Shown here: positions 1 to 13,645 of the stretch, one piece after another | How the letters are laid out: every line of letters begins with the position of its first letter | Position numbering within the stretch: position 1 is the stretch's first letter | Assembly (NCBI GenBank): GCA_943737045.1 | Contig: CALSFV010000261.1 | Coordinates: forward strand, 310,001 to 374,000 | Direction of reading: 5' to 3' | Source: Parapristionchus giblindavisi | Lineage: Eukaryota > Nematoda > Chromadorea > Rhabditida > Diplogasteridae | DNA: 64,000 bases | Notes under the pieces: model-generated | What the model was told of the DNA's origin: nothing | The model's input: the letters and a program-made list of their open reading frames with translations, nothing else | Database searches by the model: none | Program-made: the position numbers and the translations under genes

Positions 1-623
1 TATTTGACGGCGTAAAATATGGGTCAAATTTGACGGTGTAAAATATGGCATGCCATATTTGACGCCGTCGAATATGGGTCAAATTTTACGCCGTCAAATA
101 TGGGTCAAATTTCACGCCGTCAAATCTGGCATGCCAGAATTGAAAGTGTCTAATATTTCCGGTCTCTACGTTGCCATTTTTGCAACCGTCAAATATGGCA
201 ACAACTAAATTCGAAAAAATTGCCATTTTTTCACATAGCATTTTTGTCTTAGAAAACGAGTGACAAATATGACACCTGCAATTCTGGCATTTCATCTCAT
301 TTTCCATCCTGCCACTTTTGCTCCTCTCCATTATGGTTCAAATTATTTCTGCCTAATTTTACGAAGTCATTTATGGCATTTATTTCGTTAAATTATCTGC
401 CAAATTTGCACCTTGATTTTATGGCTAATTGTTTTGTTGTCACATTTGCCAAATTATCACGTTGCAAATTTGGCTCTCTCCATTTTTTCCAGTTGTTTCT
501 CTGTCAGAAGTTTTATGTACATATAATAAAGCGTCAAATTTGGCATTTCTCCGGCTCTTCACATCTGACAAATTTGCAGGAAGAAATTATGCCATGCCAC
601 ATTTGACGTCGTCAAATGTGGCA
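1..623. repeat. AT-rich palindromic short repeats at the window edge
   Basis: The stretch is built from variants of TTTGACGGCGTAAAATATGG and its inverse, dense in the first 130 bases and scattered afterwards; it ends in a short palindrome around 590-620 (CCACATTTGACG / CGTCAAATGTGG). It looks like one end of a foldback-type repeat that continues left of the window. No coding signal is visible. Confidence 0.6.
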
Positions 624-673
624 AAAAAAATGACAAGTCAATATTACAACAACTGCTTATCTTTACCCTTCTT

Positions 674-3600
674 ATATCAGAGTAAAAGCTACTTTTGTAC
701 TTCGGTCATTATAGCAGCAGTAAAATATTACAGCTCGACATGACCTGAAGTGTGTCTCATTCAGAATTTTTCCTCTTTCACATAGTATATCACTCGATAA
801 GTATCATTGACAATTAGACTTGTAACGAATATTTTGTACCAAAAACAGAGAGTATTGAAAGATAAATTTGCATATTGGCCGTACTGACCACTTTGAAATA
901 GTCTATCTTATTCAGAATTTTTCGCTCTTTCATTTGGTATATGACACGATAGGTTTCATTTTCATTTTCATATTTCTCAAGTTATCTTGATCATATCAGA
1001 GTAAAAGCTACTTTTGTACTTCGGTCATTATAGCAGCAGTAAAATATTACAGCTCGACATGACCTGAAGTGTGTCTCATTCAGAATTTTTTCCTCTTTCA
1101 CATAGTATATCACTCGATAAGTATCATTGACAATTAGACTTGTAACGAATTATTTTGTACCAAAACAGAGAGTATTGAAAGATAAATTTGCATATTGGCC
1201 GTACTGACCACTTTGAAATAGTCTATCTTATTCAGAATTTTTCGCTCTCTCATTTGGTATATGACACGATAGCTTTCATTTTCATTTTCATATTTCTCAA
1301 GTTATCTTGATCATATCAGAGTAAAAGCTACTTTTGTACTTCGGTCATTATAGCAGCAGTAAAATATTACAGCTCGACATGACCTGAAGTGTGTCTCATT
1401 CAGAATTTTTCCTCTTTCACATAGTATATCACTCGATAAGTATCATTGACAATTAGACTTGTAACGAATATTTTGTACCAAAAACAGAGAGTATTGAAAG
1501 ATAAATTTGCATATTGGCCGTACTGACCACTTTGAAATAGTCTATCTTATTCAGAATTTTTCGCTCTTTCATTTGGTATATGACACGATAGGTTTCATTT
1601 TCATTTTCATATTTCTCAAGTTATCTTGATCATATCAGAGTAAAAACTACTTTTGTACTTCGGTCATTATAGCAGCAGTAAAATATTACAGCTCGACATG
1701 ACCTGAAGTGTGTCTCATTCAGAATTTTTCCTCTTTCACATAGTATATCACTCGATAAGTATCATTGACAATTAGACTTGTAACGAATATTTTGTACCAA
1801 AAACAGAGAGTATTGAAAGATAAATTTGCATATTGGCCGTACTGACCACTTTGAAATAGTCTATCTTATTCAGAATTTTTCGCTCTTTCATTTGGTATAT
1901 GACACGATAGGTTTCATTTTCATTTTCATATTTCTCAAGTTATCTTGATCATATCAGAGTAAAAGCTACTTTTGTACTTCGGTCATTATAGCAGCAGTAA
2001 AATATTACAGCTCGACATGACCTGAAGTGTGTCTCATTCAGAATTTTTCCTCTTTCACATAGTATATCACTCGATAAGTATCATTGACAATTAGACTTGT
2101 AACGAATATTTTGTACCAAAAACAGAGAGTATTGAAAGATAAATTTGCATATTGGCCGTACTGACCACTTTGAAATAGTCTATCTTATTCAGAATTTTTC
2201 GCTCTTTCATTTGGTATATGACACGATAGGTTTCATTTTCATTTTCATATTTCTCAAGTTATCTTGATCATATCAGAGTAAAAGCTACTTTTGTACTTCG
2301 GTCATTATAGCAGCAGTAAAATATTACAGCTCGACATGACCTGAAGTGTGTCTCATTCAGAATTTTTTCCTCTTTCACATAGTATATCACTCGATAAGTA
2401 TCATTGACAATTAGACTTGTAACGAATTATTTTGTACCAAAACAGAGAGTATTGAAAGATAAATTTGCATATTGGCCGTACTGACCACTTTGAAATAGTC
2501 TATCTTATTCAGAATTTTTCGCTCTTTCATTTGGTATATGACACGATAGGTTTCATTTTCATTTTCATATTTCGAAAGTTATCTTGATCATATCAGAGTA
2601 AAAGCTACTTTTGTACTTCGGTCATTATAGCAGCAGTAAACTATTACAGCTCGAGATGACCTGAAGTGTGTCTCATTCAGAATTTTTTCCTCTTTCAGAT
2701 AGTGTATCACTCGCTGAGTATCATTGACAATTTGACTTGTAACGAATTGTTTTGTACAAAAAACAGAGAGCACTGAAAGATAAATTTACATATTGGCCGT
2801 ACTGACCACTTTGAAATAGTTTATCTTATTCAGAATTTTTCGCTCTCTCATTTGGTATATGACACGATAGGTTTCATTTTCATTTTCATATTTCTCAAGT
2901 TATCTTGATCATATCAGAGTAAAAACTACTTTTGTACTTCGGTCATTATAGCAGCAGTAAAATATTACAGCTCGACATGACCTGAAGTGTGTCTCATTCA
3001 GAATTTTTCCTCTTTCACATAGTATATCACTCGATAAGTATCATTGACAATTAGACTTGTAACGAATATTTTGTACCAAAAACAGAGAGTATTGAAAGAT
3101 AAATTTGCATATTGGCCGTACTGACCACTTTGAAATAGTCTATCTTATTCAGAATTTTTCGCTCTTTCATTTGGTATATGACACGATAGGTTTCATTTTC
3201 ATTTTGATATTTCTCAAGTTATCTTGATCATATCAGAGTAAAAGCTACTTTTGTACTTCGGTCATTATAGCAGCAGTAAAATATTACAGCTCGACATGAC
3301 CTGAAGTGTGTCTCATTCAGAATTTTTCCTCTTTCACATAGTATATCACTCGATAAGTATCATTGACAATTAGACTTGTAACGAATATTTTGTACCAAAA
3401 ACAGAGAGTATTGAAAGATAAATTTGCATATTGGCCGTACTGACCACTTTGAAATAGTCTATCTTATTCAGAATTTTTCGCTCTTTCATTTGGTATATGA
3501 CACGATAGGTTTCATTTTCATTTTGATATTTCTCAAGTTATCTTGATCATATCAGAGTAAAAGCTACTTTTGTACTTCGGTCATTATAGCAGCAGTAAAA

Positions 3601-6600
3601 TATTACAGCTCGACATGACCTGAAGTGTGTCTCATTCAGAATTTTTCCTCTTTCACATAGTATATCACTCGATAAGTATCATTGACAATTAGACTTGTAA
3701 CGAATATTTTGTACCAAAAACAGAGAGTATTGAAAGATAAATTTGCATATTGGCCGTACTGACCACTTTGAAATAGTCTATCTTATTCAGAATTTTTCGC
3801 TCTTTCATTTGGTATATGACACGATAGGTTTCATTTTCATTTTGATATTTCTCAAGTTATCTTGATCATATCAGAGTAAAAGCTACTTTTGTACTTCGGT
3901 CATTATAGCAGCAGTAAAATATTACAGCTCGACATGACCTGAAGTGTGTCTCATTCAGAATTTTTCCTCTTTCACATAGTATATCACTCGATAAGTATCA
4001 TTGACAATTAGACTTGTAACGAATATTTTGTACCAAAAACAGAGAGTATTGAAAGATAAATTTGCATATTGGCCGTACTGACCACTTTGAAATAGTCTAT
4101 CTTATTCAGAATTTTTCGCTCTTTCATTTGGTATATGACACGATAGGTTTCATTTTCATTTTCATATTTCTCAAGTTATCTTGATCATATCAGAGTAAAA
4201 ACTACTTTTGTACTTCGGTCATTATAGCAGCAGTAAAATATTACAGCTCGACATGACCTGAAGTGTGTCTCATTCAGAATTTTTCCTCTTTCACATAGTA
4301 TATCACTCGATAAGTATCATTGACAATTAGACTTGTAACGAATATTTTGTACCAAAAACAGAGAGTATTGAAAGATAAATTTGCATATTGGCCGTACTGA
4401 CCACTTTGAAATAGTCTATCTTATTCAGAATTTTTCGCTCTTTCATTTGGTATATGACACGATAGGTTTCATTTTCATTTTCATATTTCTCAAGTTATCT
4501 TGATCATATCAGAGTAAAAGCTACTTTTGTACTTCGGTCATTATAGCAGCAGTAAAATATTACAGCTCGACATGACCTGAAGTGTGTCTCATTCAGAATT
4601 TTTCCTCTTTCACATAGTATATCACTCGATAAGTATCATTGACAATTAGACTTGTAACGAATATTTTGTACCAAAAACAGAGAGTATTGAAAGATAAATT
4701 TGCATATTGGCCGTACTGACCACTTTGAAATAGTTTCGCTTATTCAGAATTTTTCGCTCTTTCATTTGGTATATGACACGATAGGTTTCATTTTCATTTT
4801 CATATTTCTCAAGTTATCTTGATCATATCAGAGTAAAAGCTACTTTTGTACTTCGGTCATTATAGCAGCAGTAAACTATTACAGCTCGAGATGACCTGAA
4901 GTGTGTCTCATTCAGACTTTTTTCCTCTTTCAGATAGTGTATCACTCGCTGAGTATCATTGACAATTTGACTTGTAACGAATTGTTTTGTACAAAAAACA
5001 GAGAGCACTGAAAGATAAATTTACATATTGGCCGTACTGACCACTTTGAAATAGTTTATCTTATTCAGAATTTTTCGCTCTCTCATTTGGTATATGACAC
5101 GATAGGTTTCATTTTCATTTTCATATTTCTCAAGTTATCTTGATCATATCAGAGTAAAAACTACTTTTGTACTTCGGTCATTATAGCAGCAGTAAAATAT
5201 TACAGCTCGACATGACCTGAAGTGTGTCTCATTCAGAATTTTTCCTCTTTCACATAGTATATCACTCGATAAGTATCATTGACAATTAGACTTGTAACGA
5301 ATATTTTGTACCAAAAACAGAGAGTATTGAAAGATAAATTTGCATATTGGCCGTACTGACCACTTTGAAATAGTCTATCTTATTCAGAATTTTTCGCTCT
5401 TTCATTTGGTATATGACACGATAGGTTTCATTTTCATTTTGATATTTCTCAAGTTATCTTGATCATATCAGAGTAAAAGCTACTTTTGTACTTCGGTCAT
5501 TATAGCAGCAGTAAAATATTACAGCTCGACATGACCTGAAGTGTGTCTCATTCAGAATTTTTCCTCTTTCACATAGTATATCACTCGATAAGTATCATTG
5601 ACAATTAGACTTGTAACGAATATTTTGTACCAAAAACAGAGAGTATTGAAAGATAAATTTGCATATTGGCCGTACTGACCACTTTGAAATAGTCTATCTT
5701 ATTCAGAATTTTTCGCTCTTTCATTTGGTATATGACACGATAGGTTTCATTTTCATTTTGATATTTCTCAAGTTATCTTGATCATATCAGAGTAAAAGCT
5801 ACTTTTGTACTTCGGTCATTATAGCAGCAGTAAAATATTACAGCTCGACATGACCTGAAGTGTGTCTCATTCAGAATTTTTTCCTCTTTCACATAGTATA
5901 TTACTCGATAAGTATCATTGACAATTAGACTTGTAACGAATTATTATGTACCAAAACAGAGAGTATTGAAAGATAAATTTGCATATTGGCCGTACTGACC
6001 ACTTTGATATAGTCTATCTTATTCAGAATTTTTCGCTCTTTCATTTGGTATATGACACGATAGGTTTCATTTTCATTTTCATATTTCTCAAGTTATCTTG
6101 ATCATATCAGAGTAAAAGCTACTTTTGTACTTCGGTCATTATAGCAGCAGTAAAATATTACAGCTCGACATGACCTGAAGTGTGTCTCATTCAGAATTTT
6201 TCCTCTTTCACATAGTATATCACTCGATAAGTATCATTGACAATTAGACTTGTAACAAATATTTTGTACCAAAAACAGAGAGTATTGAAAGATAAATTTG
6301 CATATTGGCCGTACTGACCACTTTGAAATAGTCTATCTTATTCAGAATTTTTCGCTCTTTCATTTGGTATATGACACGATAGGTTTCATTTTCATTTTGA
6401 TATTTCTCAAGTTATCTTGATCATATCAGAGTAAAAGCTACTTTTGTACTTCGGTCATTATAGCAGCAGTAAAATATTACAGCTCGACATGACCTGAAGT
6501 GTGTCTCATTCAGAATTTTTCCTCTTTCACATAGTATATCACTCGATAAGTATCATTGACAATTAGACTTGTAACGAATATTTTGTACCAAAAACAGAGA

Positions 6601-9600
6601 GTATTGAAAGATAAATTTGCATATTGGCCGTACTGACCACTTTGAAATAGTCTATCTTATTCAGAATTTTTCGCTCTTTCATTTGGTATATGACACGATA
6701 GGTTTCATTTTCATTTTGATATTTCTCAAGTTATCTTGATCATATCAGAGTAAAAGCTACTTTTGTACTTCGGTAATTATAGCAGCAGTAAAATATTACA
6801 GCTCGACATGACCTGAAGTGTGTCTCATTCAGAATTTTTTCCTCTTTCACATAGTATATCACTCGATAAGTATCATTGACAATTAGACTTGTAACGAATA
6901 TTTTGTACCAAAAACAGAGAGTATTGAAAGATAAATTTGCATATTGGCCGTACTGACCACTTTGAAATAGTCTATCTTATTCAGAATTTTTCGCTCTTTC
7001 ATTTGGTATATGACACGATAGGTTTCATTTTCATTTTCATATTTCTCAAGTTATCTTGATCATATCAGAGTAAAAGCTACTTTTGTACTTCGGTCATTAT
7101 AGCAGCAGTAAAATATTACAGCTCGACATGACCTGAAGTGTGTCTCATTCAGAATTTTTCCTCTTTCACATAGTATATCACTCGATAAGTATCATTGACA
7201 ATTAGACTTGTAACGAATATTTTGTACCAAAAACAGAGAGTATTGAAAGATAAATTTGCATATTGGCCGTACTGACCACTTTGAAATAGTCTATCTTATT
7301 CAGAATTTTTCGCTCTTTCATTTGGTATATGACACGATAGGTTTCATTTTCATTTTCATATTTCTCAAGTTATCTTGATCATATCAGAGTAAAAGCTACT
7401 TTTGTACTTCGGTCATTATAGCAGCAGTAAAATATTACAGCTCGACATGACCTGAAGTGTGTCTCATTCAGAATTTTTCCTCTTTCACATAGTATATCAC
7501 TCGATAAGTATCATTGACAATTAGACTTGTAACGAATATTTTGTACCAAAAACAGAGAGTATTGAAAGATAAATTTGCATATTGGCCGTACTGACCACTT
7601 TGAAATAGTCTATCTTATTCAGAATTTTTCGCTCTTTCATTTGGTATATGACACGATAGGTTTCATTTTCATTTTGATATTTCTCAAGTTATCTTGATCA
7701 TATCAGAGTAAAAGCTACTTTTGTACTTCGGTAATTATAGCAGCAGTAAAATATTACAGCTCGACATGACCTGAAGTGTGTCTCATTCAGAATTTTTTCC
7801 TCTTTCACATAGTATATCACTCGATAAGTATCATTGACAATTAGACTTGTAACGAATATTTTGTACCAAAAACAGAGAGTATTGAAAGATAAATTTGCAT
7901 ATTGGCCGTACTGACCACTTTGAAATAGTCTATCTTATTCAGAATTTTTCGCTCTTTCATTTGGTATATGACACGATAGGTTTCATTTTCATTTTCATAT
8001 TTCTCAAGTTATCTTGATCATATCAGAGTAAAAGCTACTTTTGTACTTCGGTCATTATAGCAGCAGTAAAATATTACAGCTCGACATGACCTGAAGTGTG
8101 TCTCATTCAGAATTTTTCCTCTTTCACATAGTATATCACTCGATAAGTATCATTGACAATTAGACTTGTAACGAATATTTTGTACCAAAAACAGAGAGTA
8201 TTGAAAGATAAATTTGCATATTGGCCGTACTGACCACTTTGAAATAGTCTATCTTATTCAGAATTTTTCGCTCTTTCATTTGGTATATGACACGATAGGT
8301 TTCATTTTCATTTTCATATTTCTCAAGTTATCTTGATCATATCAGAGTAAAAGCTACTTTTGTACTTCGGTCATTATAGCAGCAGTAAACTATTACAGCT
8401 CGAGATGACCTGAAGTGTGTCTCATTCAGACTTTTTTCCTCTTTCAGATAGTGTATCACTCGCTGAGTATCATTGACAATTTGACTTGTAACGAATTGTT
8501 TTGTACAAAAAACAGAGAGCACTGAAAGATATATTTACATATTGGCCGTACTGACCACTTTGAAATAGTTTATCTTATTCAGAATTTTTCGCTCTCTCAT
8601 TTGGTATATGACACGATAGGTTTCATTTTCATTTTCATATTTCTCAAGTTATCTTGATCATATCAGAGTAAAAACTACTTTTGTACTTCGGTCATTATAG
8701 CAGCAGTAAAATATTACAGCTCGACATGACCTGAAGTGTGTCTCATTCAGAATTTTTCCTCTTTCACATAGTATATCACTCGATAAGTATCATTGACAAT
8801 TAGACTTGTAACGAATATTTTGTACCAAAAACAGAGAGTATTGAAAGATAAATTTGCATATTGGCCGTACTGACCACTTTGAAATAGTCTATCTTATTCA
8901 GAATTTTTCGCTCTTTCATTTGGTATATGACACGATAGGTTTCATTTTCATTTTGATATTTCTCAAGTTATCTTGATCATATCAGAGTAAAAGCTACTTT
9001 TGTACTTCGGTCATTATAGCAGCAGTAAAATATTACAGCTCGACATGACCTGAAGTGTGTCTCATTCAGAATTTTTCCTCTTTCACATAGTATATCACTC
9101 GATAAGTATCATTGACAATTAGACTTGTAACGAATATTTTGTACCAAAAACAGAGAGTATTGAAAGATAAATTTGCATATTGGCCGTACTGACCACTTTG
9201 AAATAGTCTATCTTATTCAGAATTTTTCGCTCTTTCATTTGGTATATGACACGATAGGTTTCATTTTCATTTTGATATTTCTCAAGTTATCTTGATCATA
9301 TCAGAGTAAAAGCTACTTTTGTACTTCGGTCATTATAGCAGCAGTAAAATATTACAGCTCGACATGACCTGAAGTGTGTCTCATTCAGAATTTTTTCCTC
9401 TTTCACATAGTATATTACTCGATAAGTATCATTGACAATTAGACTTGTAACGAATTATTATGTACCAAAAACAGAGAGTATTGAAAGATAAATTTGCATA
9501 TTGGCCGTACTGACCACTTTGATATAGTCTATCTTATTCAGAATTTTTCGCTCTTTCATTTGGTATATGACACGATAGGTTTCATTTTCATTTTGATATT

Positions 9601-10011
9601 TCTCAAGTTATCTTGATCATATCAGAGTAAAAGCTACTTTTGTACTTCGGTCATTATAGCAGCAGTAAAATATTACAGCTCGACATGACCTGAAGTGTGT
9701 CTCATTCAGAATTTTTTCCTCTTTCACATAGTATATCACTCGATAAGTATCATTGACAATTAGACTTGTAACGAATATTTTGTACCAAAAACAGAGAGTA
9801 TTGAAAGATAAATTTGCATATTGGCCGTACTGACCACTTTGAAATAGTCTATCTTATTCAGAATTTTTCGCTCTTTCATTTGGTATATGACACGATAGGT
9901 TTCATTTTCATTTTGATATTTCTCAAGTTATCTTGATCATATCAGAGTAAAAGCTACTTTTGTACTTCGGTCATTATAGCAGCAGTAAAATATTACAGCT
10001 CGACATGACCT
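674..10011. repeat. Satellite array, about 319-bp monomers, about 29 copies
   Basis: The block starting ATATCAGAGTAAAAGCTAC recurs at 674, 993, 1313, 1632, 1951 and 2270, a period of 319-320 bases, and continues to 10011. Copies are nearly identical, differing by small indels (for example GAATATTTTG versus GAATTATTTTG). A more diverged monomer type with CGCTGAG recurs near 2588, 4823 and 8337. Each monomer holds two related halves. Short frames of 60-61 codons in the array are satellite sequence and not genes. Confidence 0.97.
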
Positions 10012-10643
10012 GGGGTCCGTCCAATCTGTCAAAAAAGATGCGAAGAAAGTTGCGAAGAAAGTTCGCAACTTTCGACGCAACTTTCGACGCAAGTTTTCTC
10101 TAAATCTCTCGAAATACACACTCTCTAGTACTCTCTAACAACTTTCGATCGAAAGTTGCGTCGAAAGTTGCGACGAAAAGATGCGTCGAAAGATGCGAAC
10201 TTTCTTGCGAGGTCGGTTAGAGCAGGCGAGAGAGTGTGCATTTGAAGAGGAGCAGAAAAAGTAAACGGAGCTTTACATAAAGTTGCGTCGAAAGTTGAAT
10301 TTACAAAAGTGCTAGTTTGATGGTTAAATTGCTATTGCTCAACTCTCGATGAAAGTGTGTTCAATGCTTTATATATATTTTTTGTGAAAACACTTATCAT
10401 TTACACGAAAACTGTACAAGAAATCGTGTGTATTCTCAGACACTCATTCGAATCTTCGAGAACGCTGGTGCTCCGCTCGCTGTGTGGGGGGCGGGGCTAC
10501 TGCACAAGCGTGCGCGATCTCTCCCTCGCGAGCGCGCGACTTTACCATTTCACTGTTCTTTCACTCGTTCTCTCCGCTCTTTCCGTTCTTTCCGCTTTCC
10601 GAACGCTTTTATCAGTAACAGAATGACTTTAGGTCATGGAAGG
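10012..10643 (+). promoter_or_regulatory. E1 left end: subterminal repeats and promoter/5'UTR-like block shared with E2
   Basis: The first 250 bases hold inverted and direct GAAAGTTGCG motifs. From about 10330 to 10643 a CG-rich stretch (with CGCGAGCGCGCGAC and pyrimidine runs) precedes ATG at 10644. The same block is present in inverse orientation at about 22380-23007 in E2, again ending just before an ATG. Conservation of this block up to an ATG, with unrelated sequence beyond, suggests it supplies transcription start and leader for whatever lies inside. The promoter role is inferred. Confidence 0.55.
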
Positions 10644-10680
10644 ATGGCTCGCGTGTTTCCTTCTGCTTTCCCACCTCGAG
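10644..10680 (+). CDS. E1 candidate first coding exon (12 codons)
   Basis: ATG at 10644 opens a short frame reading MARVFPSAFPPR and reaches CGAG/GTGAGA, a good splice donor, at 10680. The ATG lies at the position matching the E2 start (22366 on the minus strand) directly after the shared leader. I do not see which acceptor it joins before the proteasome-like exon at 11041. The call rests on position, donor quality and comparison with E2 only. Confidence 0.35.
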
Positions 10681-11040
10681 GTGAGATCCAAATCATCGAA
10701 GTTGCGGTAAGTGTTACTCTTGATTTTGTGCCTAAAGTTAACCTTAGCGAAGCTAATTTACGCAAGTCTTCAATTCAGAAGACTAAGCGTTAGCAGAAGG
10801 AGGAGGAGGCGAGAAAGCAGATGATTCCTATCTATCCCATCCACATCCACGCCCTCTATTACTCCGTATACACGGAACTATAGTAAAGTGTTTGCGGTCT
10901 GCACTCCCACAGCGTCGCTTCCTGCTGGTTTGTTGTTATCCTTTCTTTTCTTCCTTGCCTTATTATTCAATCCTCCTTTAATCTTCATCGCACTGTTATT
11001 CAACATCTAAAACAACTTGTTATTGAACTTTCATTTGCAG

Positions 11041-12982
11041 TCTTTCCCCATGCGCGTTGCCGCCTGAAGCTGCTCAAGATGGAGCGCATCAAGGACTATA
11101 CTATCTGCTCATGGAGCAAGAGTTTATCTAGAAGCCCCAGGAGGAGCGACAGGAAGAGGAACGCGCCAAGGTTGTCACTATCTCTATTGCGATGTTACAT
11201 TTGCTGGCACTACTTCAGAATAGGGTACCAGTACACCGGGCAAGTCCAAAAGGACATGAAAAATGAAATTAACACAAAGGAAAGGACGATTATATTAGGC
11301 AATTATATTATTATTTTGGACTGGTACCCTATTCTGAAGTAGTGCCCATTTGCTTTACGTGATGTAACGACGGAGACGTCCACGCAAACTTTGCACAGTT
11401 TATATTTCGAACGAAATTTTGGCATAAATAAATGTGCAATTTATAACATTTACATTACATGTGTGCTAAAATCACGTTCGAAATTTACATTCCGTTGTTA
11501 GGTTGTTACCGCATATATGCGCTTTACACTACAAATCTTGATTCTTAATTTCACGTGTATTTGTCATCATTCTTATTCCTGAGATTCAACGATATTGATG
11601 AAATGTGCTTTAATCATAACACGAGGAAGAGAATCATTTTCTTTTGAAACTCTGACTTGGACATTTAAAGCTAATTTCGTAATTAATATTGATTTTCTCT
11701 AGGTGGATGAGCTCCTTGGCAATCAGATGACTGTTGTTTCCCTTGAGGAGATCAACGATGACCATCACGCTATCGTCAGTACCAACGTCGGCAGCGAACA
11801 CTATGTCAACATTCTCTCCTTTGTGGACAAGGAACAGTAAGTGTCGTTTATCGATTTATTTCTTATTGATCACCTCTTCACAATGCTCTCACGTCTCGTA
11901 GACAGAGAACAAAACAAGTGTATGTTGTGAAGATGATATGCAAAATAGGTCGAAAAGTTATGTTTAAACAATGAAGCCCGGCCGTATTTTGAAAATCTGA
12001 CGTGGCTTTTCAACCTATGCTATGGATGATGAAGGATCGAGAGAGCGTAGACAGAGTGGAGAGTCAAATTAGCTCGGGGTGTATATTTAAAAGTACTGAA
12101 TTTACTATTTGAACTTCCACTCGTGGGCGTGTTGTTTCTTTATTTATCTTGCCTATTTGTATCTCAGACTTCTTCCTGGGCGATCCGTTATGATTATGAT
12201 AACAACTTCCTGTTGGTCTCCGTGATGAAATTGGAGAAGGCACCGCAGGAGACGTACGCCGATGTGGCCGGTCTCGACCAGCAGATTCAGGTTTCGTGAT
12301 TGCTATTTCACTCTAATTATTTAAGATAATAATAATGATGTGGTTCATGAATGCACTGCATTGAATGTTATCGTTGTTGTCGCTGTTTGTTCAAAATAAA
12401 AAATATTCATTATTTTAATTTAACTTTGCTTACAGGAGATCAAGGAGGCCGTCGAGCTGCCGCTCACTCATCCCGAGTACTACGAGGAGATGGACATCAA
12501 GCCGCCCAAGGGTAAGAATGCAGTGCCCAATCCTATTCCCTTGTGACATAGTCGAGACGGGTTTGCATCGTTCATTGTCTCATTGCAGGTGTGATCTTGT
12601 ACGTCTGTCCCGATACGGGCAAGACCCTGCTAGCCAAGGCGGTGGCCAATCAGACCCCGTTCACCTTCATCAGAATCGTCAGGTCCGAACTTATCCAGAA
12701 GGTACGTTTATGGGAGTAGTCACGCACACTTATATTCATATTTATTGCTCATTTATTATTTTTCCGAATTATAAGAATTTCACTGAAAAATCCCCTTGTA
12801 AATAATTCAGTTTCTTATATCTTGTTCTGTGTAATGAATTGAAGATACCTTTGATGAAAGATGGAACTGACCATTTTGATTACGGTATTTTGATTTCTAT
12901 TGATTGTCCATAATTACAGTACCTTAGTGACGGTCCCAAGATGGTTCGTGAGCTGTTCCGTGTCGCTGAAGAGCACGCCCCG
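11041..12982 (+). pseudogene. PSMC1: Decayed, truncated 26S proteasome ATPase subunit 4 (Rpt2/PSMC1) inside E1
   Basis: Exons with GT/AG borders lie at 11041-11170, 11703-11836, 12168-12290, 12436-12511, 12589-12701 and 12920-12982. They encode recognisable Rpt2 blocks in order: [66 protein letters not shown]; the Walker A region; and [17 protein letters not shown]. Rpt2 is an AAA+ ATPase in the base ring of the proteasome. This copy cannot work. A 5-base tandem duplication (ACTAT, about 11095) shifts frame, TAG replaces a codon in the coiled-coil segment near 11131, and exon 3 lacks the segment between the SV and DD residues and changes frame. Walker A reads YVCPDTGKT where the family has GPPGTGKT. 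Everything after the first third of the AAA domain (Walker B, arginine fingers, C-terminus) is missing. The introns are retained, so it was copied as DNA and not from mRNA. Confidence 0.93.
11206..11346. mobile_element. 141-bp hAT-like MITE in the first PSMC1-pseudogene intron
   Basis: Perfect or near-perfect terminal inverted repeats of about 27 bases start GGCACTACTTCAGAATAGGG. The element is bracketed by the 8-base direct repeat CATTTGCT at 11198-11205 and 11347-11354. An 8-bp target duplication with short TIRs is the hallmark of hAT elements. It is far too short to encode a transposase. Its outer bases GGCACTAC are shared with the foldback element at 36768-40751. Confidence 0.88.
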
Positions 12983-13055
12983 GTAAGATACAGTAATCAC
13001 CTTATTCTCGATGATCAATAGATACTTATCATTATAAGGTTATCGATCTTTGGCT

Positions 13056-13560
13056 CTACGCCGGATTATTTACACAAATCTTATGAGTTTGCTCCTTGAT
13101 TGATTGATTGATAGGTGGATCAGCGCAGCTGAGGCACCAATCGATCATGGATATGGATATGGGTGCAATGACAGAGGAATAACAATTGGAATTGGTACTC
13201 AGAATGAGTACGTTTACTGTTAAAATACTCGTATGTATGTTAGAGTGAATTTGAATATGATTGATCCATGGTAAGATGTGATTTCCATTGAAAATATCGA
13301 TTATTAGGGTGCAACTTTTGAAACCACTTTTGACGATCCCCCAGTTAACACAACTTTCCTTCACAACTGGTGCTTCCCTTGTGAAACCAAAATAGAACAT
13401 AGCAGAATGGAGGGTAGATTCCATAGCCCAAAATTCAAAGCATTTTGGAATAGTTGTGAAGGAAATGTAACTAATTTATTTTTTGAAAAGCATGGAAAAA
13501 TAGGAGAATTTCCAGTATTATCTCCTACTTGTCTCGTTTTCTCTTGTTTTGACGGTATAG
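13056..13560. other. E1 interior without recognised gene
   Basis: This stretch contains an imperfect inverted pair near 13345 and 13450 (CTTTCCTTCACAACT / AGTTGTGAAGGAAA). I see no domain or family signal. Confidence 0.4.
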
Positions 13561-13645
13561 TGGGTTAAACCTCGTATTGCGAGGGCATGAAAATGTATGT
13601 ATAGCAATTATAATACTTATGAAACGTGAAACTAAATGGTTGCAG

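Noticed and set aside
2588..8522. Three nearly identical 61-codon frames in the satellite
   Set aside because: They recur only because the same diverged monomer type recurs; the frame is broken in the other monomers and has no protein-like composition.
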